Both the position numbers and the translations under genes were made by a program. Of a stretch of DNA of 22,056 nt, positions 19,051 to 22,056 are shown in pieces (position 1 is the first letter of the stretch; each line of letters opens with the position of its first letter). Origin of the DNA: Candidatus Vogelbacteria bacterium CG10_big_fil_rev_8_21_14_0_10_51_16 (lineage in GTDB: Bacteria > Patescibacteriota > Minisyncoccia > Phycocordibacterales > JACRKE01); assembly GCA_002774795.1 (NCBI GenBank), contig PCYI01000025.1, positions 71,727 to 93,782 on the forward strand, given 5' to 3'. The notes beneath the pieces were generated by a model that was not told the origin of the DNA, did no database searches, and worked only from the letters and a program-made list of their open reading frames with translations.

Positions 19051-21841
19051 GCGGATTGTGCTGCTCGATACCCACGCTATTCTCCATCGGGCCTATCACA
19101 GCATGCCCGAGTTTACCTCTAGCACAGGAGAACCGACCGGGGCTCTTTACGGCCTGGCCGTCATGCTTATAAGTATCATAAAGAGTTTTCAACCTATCTC
19201 GATTGTCGCTTGCTATGACCTACCGGAAGCCACATTTCGTCATCGCGAGTATGAGGGGTATAAAGCAAAACGCGCTAAGGTAGACGAGGCTCTCATCTCT
19301 CAGATAGTGGCCTCACCCGCCATTTTCGAGGCGTTCGGAATTCCGGTGGTGTCTGCCCCCGGCTTTGAAGCGGACGACATGCTCGGGACAATTGTGGAAC
19401 AACTGTCTCAAGGAGGCACGAAGCACGAGGCACGAGGCACGAAGATTTTCGCCCCCCCTAAAAACTACAAACTAAAAACTACAAACTCTAAAGAAGATTC
19501 ATCTGCCATCTGCCATCTGCCATCTGCTAACTACCAAATAATCATCGCCTCGGGCGACATGGACACTCTCCAGCTTGTTGATGATGACAAGGTGGTGGTC
19601 TACACGCTTCGGAAGGGTATTAAAGATACAGTGCTCTACAGTGAAGAGGAGGTGTTTAAACGCTTTGGCTTTTCTCCGAAGCTTCTACCTGATTTTAAGG
19701 GCTTACGCGGGGACCCCTCTGATAACATTATCGGAGTGCCGGGTATTGGAGAAAAAACAGCCACCGAGCTCATTGTACAGTTTGGCTCTTTAGAGCGGTT
19801 GTACGACGAGCTCGAAAAGCATAAATCACAAACTGCACAAAAACCAAACAAAGCCCCGACGCCCCGCAAAGCGGTGGTCGGGATCCCGACCGAAAGCGTC
19901 CGGACACAAAGCCAAAAAACAGAAAGCAGAAACGAGTGCTCCATCTGCCATCCCAGACACTCGCCTCAAGCGATGTCTGGATCCCGACCGCCAGCGTTGG
20001 GGCTGCCATCCCAGACACTCGCCTCAAGCGATGTCTGGATCCCGACCGCCAGCGTCGGGGCTGCCATCTGCTCACTCGGGGGCCTCAAGCCCCGAGTGGT
20101 CGAGCTCCTGCTCGCCCACAAAGATGAAGCTTTCTTCTCGAAAATGCTTGCCACTATCCGCAGAGACGCGCCCATTACTTTTAATCTTGAGGAACACCTC
20201 TTCGCAGAACAGTTTACCTCTGAGAAAGTGCGCCCTCTTTTTGAGAAACTCGGCTTTAAAAGTCTCCTTCCTCGCCTCGCGGAGCTCAAACTGTCTGAGG
20301 ATAAGGCTCTAGTCTCAAATGGGGCCACGGGGAGTTCTCCTTCGCCAAGAAAGGGAAATGCTTCTGACGAGAAGAAAAATGAAAAACAGCTTTCGCTTGG
20401 TGACGAGGACGGTGATGGTGTCAAATCTCTTATTCCAAAAGTAGAGGAAGCACACCTGGAACGACTGAAGCTTGCCTACTGGCTTCTTGACCCGGGGCAC
20501 CATGAGCTCTCAAAGGAGGCCATTTTTGCGCACACAGGGGCAAAAACCGTCACCGAGGCCGAGGAGAAACTGCGTGGAGAGCTCTCTCGAAATGGCCTTA
20601 TGCTGGTGTATGATGAAATCGAGCTTCCCCTCATCCCCTTGCTTACGGAAGCAAAGGCGCGCGGTATTCTTATAGACCCACAACACCTCGCGCATCTTTC
20701 GCGGGAGTACCATGTCGTGCTCGCCCGGCTGGAAAAGAGTATTTGGAAAGAGGCGGGCGAAGAGTTTAACATCAACTCCCCCAAACAGCTCGGCTCGATA
20801 GTTTTTGAAAAGCTTGAGCTTGGGGGCAAGAAGGTCAAAAGGACGGCCACGGGGCAGGTTTCCACCAAGGTGACGGAGCTTGAGAAGTTAAAAGGGGAGC
20901 ACCCTATTATCGATGCCATTATGGAGTATCGTGAGTATCAGAAACTCCTTTCCACCTATCTCGACGCCATCCCACCTCTCCTTGATTCCGAGAACCGTCT
21001 GCACTCTACCATGGTGCAGACCGGAGCGGCCACCGGACGTATGTCTTCGATAGAGCCGAACCTTCAGAATATTCCCATCAAGACGGAGTTGGGGCGAGCC
21101 ATGCGCTCCGCCTTCCTGGCGAGTCCCGGACATCTGCTTGTCGCTTTTGATTACTCACAAATAGACCTGCGGGTGGCGGCGATGCTTTCGGGGGACCCAC
21201 AGTTTTTGCAGATATTTAAAGAAGGGATAGATGTACATCTCGGGGTGGCCTCCGCTGTTTTTAATGTCGCTCCGGAGCAAGTCGACCGCGAGATGCGCAG
21301 ACGGGCGAAAGTGATAAACTTCGGCATTCTCTATGGCATGGGCGTAAACGCCTTGAAGCAAAATCTCGGTACCGAGCGAGCCGAAGCGGAGGAGTTTTAT
21401 CAGGCCTACTTCGAGCGATTTCCCGGCCTTCGGGCTTATCTTGATAAGGTCAAGGCAGAGGCCCATGCCACGGGCTACACGCGCACCTACTTTGGGAGGC
21501 GACGCTACTATCCCAAAATACGCTCGAAACTGCCTTATGTCCGCAGTATGGAGGAGCGCATGGCCATGAACGCGCCCATCCAAGGGACCACGGCCGACAT
21601 CATTAAAATCGCCATGGGCCGAGTGCCGGAGGCGCTCCAGAAGGCAAAACTGGAAAAGAGTGTTCACCTGCTCCTCCAGGTTCACGACGAGTTGATTTAT
21701 GAGGTTGAAGCGGATAAGGTGGATGTAGCGGTGCCGGTGATTCGGCAAGTGATGGAGGGGGTGATTACCGAACCCATCTCGTTTCCTGTTCATGTTTCTG
21801 TAGGCGAAAACTGGGGAGGTTTGGAGGATTATGGAAAGTAG
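18989..21841 (+). CDS. polA: DNA polymerase I with 5'-nuclease domain and repeat-derived insertions
   Basis: A 950-residue family A polymerase for repair and Okazaki-fragment processing. The 5'-nuclease (FEN/PIN) domain starts at KRIVLLDTHAILHRAY (D27) and includes FEADDMLG and a helix-hairpin-helix GVPGIGEKTA (about 250). The polymerase core has TGAATGRMSSIEPNLQNIP, motif A VAFDYSQIDLR (about 718), the O-helix RRRAKVINFGILYG (about 770) and motif C QVHDELIYEV (about 898). Between them the proofreading domain is reduced to a short, partly charged linker without DxE-type exonuclease motifs. Residues 1-21 and about 143-182 and 280-368 are repeat-encoded and absent from ordinary PolA. The frame is open throughout and all polymerase motifs are intact, so the enzyme is probably functional. 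Confidence 0.95.
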   Translation: MDTKTQKKNIPATSYQLPATKRIVLLDTHAILHRAYHSMPEFTSSTGEPTGALYGLAVMLISIIKSFQPISIVACYDLPEATFRHREYEGYKAKRAKVDEALISQIVASPAIFEAFGIPVVSAPGFEADDMLGTIVEQLSQGGTKHEARGTKIFAPPKNYKLKTTNSKEDSSAICHLPSANYQIIIASGDMDTLQLVDDDKVVVYTLRKGIKDTVLYSEEEVFKRFGFSPKLLPDFKGLRGDPSDNIIGVPGIGEKTATELIVQFGSLERLYDELEKHKSQTAQKPNKAPTPRKAVVGIPTESVRTQSQKTESRNECSICHPRHSPQAMSGSRPPALGLPSQTLASSDVWIPTASVGAAICSLGGLKPRVVELLLAHKDEAFFSKMLATIRRDAPITFNLEEHLFAEQFTSEKVRPLFEKLGFKSLLPRLAELKLSEDKALVSNGATGSSPSPRKGNASDEKKNEKQLSLGDEDGDGVKSLIPKVEEAHLERLKLAYWLLDPGHHELSKEAIFAHTGAKTVTEAEEKLRGELSRNGLMLVYDEIELPLIPLLTEAKARGILIDPQHLAHLSREYHVVLARLEKSIWKEAGEEFNINSPKQLGSIVFEKLELGGKKVKRTATGQVSTKVTELEKLKGEHPIIDAIMEYREYQKLLSTYLDAIPPLLDSENRLHSTMVQTGAATGRMSSIEPNLQNIPIKTELGRAMRSAFLASPGHLLVAFDYSQIDLRVAAMLSGDPQFLQIFKEGIDVHLGVASAVFNVAPEQVDREMRRRAKVINFGILYGMGVNALKQNLGTERAEAEEFYQAYFERFPGLRAYLDKVKAEAHATGYTRTYFGRRRYYPKIRSKLPYVRSMEERMAMNAPIQGTTADIIKIAMGRVPEALQKAKLEKSVHLLLQVHDELIYEVEADKVDVAVPVIRQVMEGVITEPISFPVHVSVGENWGGLEDYGK
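19415..19535. repeat. Three different 7-bp-period arrays in the polA 5'-nuclease domain
   Basis: The first, 19415-19442, reads GGCACGA, AGCACGA, GGCACGA, GGCACGA. The second, 19458-19492, reads CTAAAAA, CTACAAA, CTAAAAA, CTACAAA, CTCTAAA. The third, 19501-19535, reads ATCTGCC, ATCTGCC, ATCTGCC, ATCTGCT, AACTACC. Together they add about 40 residues between IVEQLSQ and IIIASGDMDTLQL, which are nearly adjacent in ordinary PolA proteins. Confidence 0.88.
19855..20098. repeat. Palindrome cluster with 58-bp tandem duplication in polA
   Basis: Order: hairpin CCCGAC...CCGC-aaa-GCGG...GTCGGG (19855-19882); GTCCGGAC (19898-19905); a 58-bp unit twice (19945-20002 and 20003-20060), each with stems CCAGACA/TGTCTGG and CCCGAC/GTYGGG; a partial third start CTGCCATC; and CACTCGGGG/CCCCGAGTG (20073-20098). 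The copies differ visibly at one base (GTTGGGG versus GTCGGGG). The whole cluster is read through in the polA frame between the nuclease domain and the LLAHKDEAFFSKMLATI segment. Confidence 0.9.
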
Positions 21842-21862
21842 TAAGTCGGAAATTTATGGATG

Positions 21863-21932
21863 CTAAGCACGAAGCACTAAATCTGAAGCACGAAACAAGC
21901 ACTAAACTCAAAGCTCCAAATAAGAAACAGAA
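21863..21932. repeat. 7-bp-period array after polA
   Basis: CTAAGCA, CGAAGCA, CTAAATC, TGAAGCA, CGAAACA, AGCACTA, AACTCAA, AGCTCCA, AATAAGA, AACAGAA run in one register from 22 bases after the polA stop. Unit sequence decays toward the right while the phase is kept. Confidence 0.75.
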
Positions 21933-21958
21933 TTCGTTTGGGTATTGTTGGGCCTGTC

Positions 21959-22056
21959 GCCGAATATCCATTTCGGCTATTTTCCCCAAAGTGCGGCTGC
22001 GACTCGGTGAAAAATACTCATGGTAGCCCTGCTACTACTCCGTTTTTTCACCTTCG
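21959..22056. repeat. Hairpin-forming element at the window edge
   Basis: GCCGAA-7-TTCGGC (21959-21977) is followed by a longer dyad: GGTGAAAAA (22006-22014) with TTTTTCACC (22044-22052), enclosing GTAG-ccctg-CTAC (22023-22035). No convincing gene is seen on either strand. It directly continues the heptad array, so the two may form one composite repeat that extends beyond the window. Confidence 0.6.

Noticed and set aside
19415..19535. CRISPR array
   Set aside because: Units are 7 bases, contiguous and degenerate, without spacers, and there are no cas genes in the window.
19945..20060. Insertion sequence in polA
   Set aside because: There is no transposase, no long terminal inverted repeats and no gene disruption; the host frame continues.
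18989..21841. polA as a pseudogene because of its insertions
   Set aside because: The frame is open from start to stop, and nuclease and polymerase motifs are intact on both sides of each insertion.
21765..21989. A 74-codon minus-strand frame from a TTG, overlapping the polA end
   Set aside because: It crosses the heptad array and the 3' end of polA; no ATG, no ribosome site and no domain.

Overview
This window looks like a chromosomal segment from a Patescibacteria/CPR bacterium, most likely a Parcubacteria-type lineage. That placement is inferred from gene content and style, not from a search. The signs are ordinary housekeeping genes (tyrS, ruvC, yebC, ruvB, tsaE, polA, a class A penicillin-binding protein and a pilB-type ATPase) mixed with many small unknown proteins, an acidic small protein, a short coiled-coil protein with GVDKRF-type repeats, and long secreted proteins of low complexity or repeated domains. 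The code is standard, since TGA ends several genes. Many starts lack a Shine-Dalgarno sequence.

Layout. 14-639: a two-gene unit (DUF721/DciA-like small protein and SWIM zinc-finger protein) overlapping by ATGA. 675-3206 (minus): bifunctional PBP1A-type peptidoglycan synthase. 3315-4514: tyrosyl-tRNA synthetase, followed by a strong terminator. 4622-4855 (minus): acidic small protein. 5084-6186 (minus): yebC then ruvC. 6327-6830: unknown protein. 6831-7234: no gene, but a long imperfect palindrome that may be a structured RNA. 7235-8248: ruvB. 8251-10050 (minus): PilB/GspE ATPase. 10249-18399: an export island of five secreted or surface proteins (Tyr/Gly/Ser-rich protein, Gln/Asn/Tyr-rich protein, a GC-rich tandem paralogue pair, and a 1157-residue wall protein with six FN3-like repeats, two DUF11-like repeats and a C-terminal anchor), interrupted by one minus-strand coiled-coil gene. 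18495-21841: tsaE and polA. 21842-22056: composite repeat DNA running off the edge.

The most unusual feature is a window-wide family of degenerate 7-bp-period arrays. Unit sequences differ completely between sites (GTAGCAG, CTAAAAA, GGCACGA, ATCTGCC, TAGGGCG, GGAAGTA, CTAAGCA types), but the 7-nt spacing is kept. Several occur as two inverted arms that could fold back on each other. They lie between genes, supply start or stop regions of ruvC, yebC, tsaE and polA, and sit in frame inside polA and pilB. polA carries two insertions: three different heptad arrays within its 5'-nuclease domain, and a set of palindromes including a 58-bp unit duplicated in tandem and therefore read in two frames. 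A further palindrome lies in frame in the secreted protein at 11522-12313. The nearest known precedents are heptanucleotide STRR repeats of cyanobacteria and the protein-coding palindromic elements of Rickettsia.

Functionally, ruvC and ruvB resolve Holliday junctions and polA repairs and replicates DNA. PBP1A builds the wall, and the export island probably forms the cell surface. The adjacent PilB suggests, but does not prove, a type IV pilus link.
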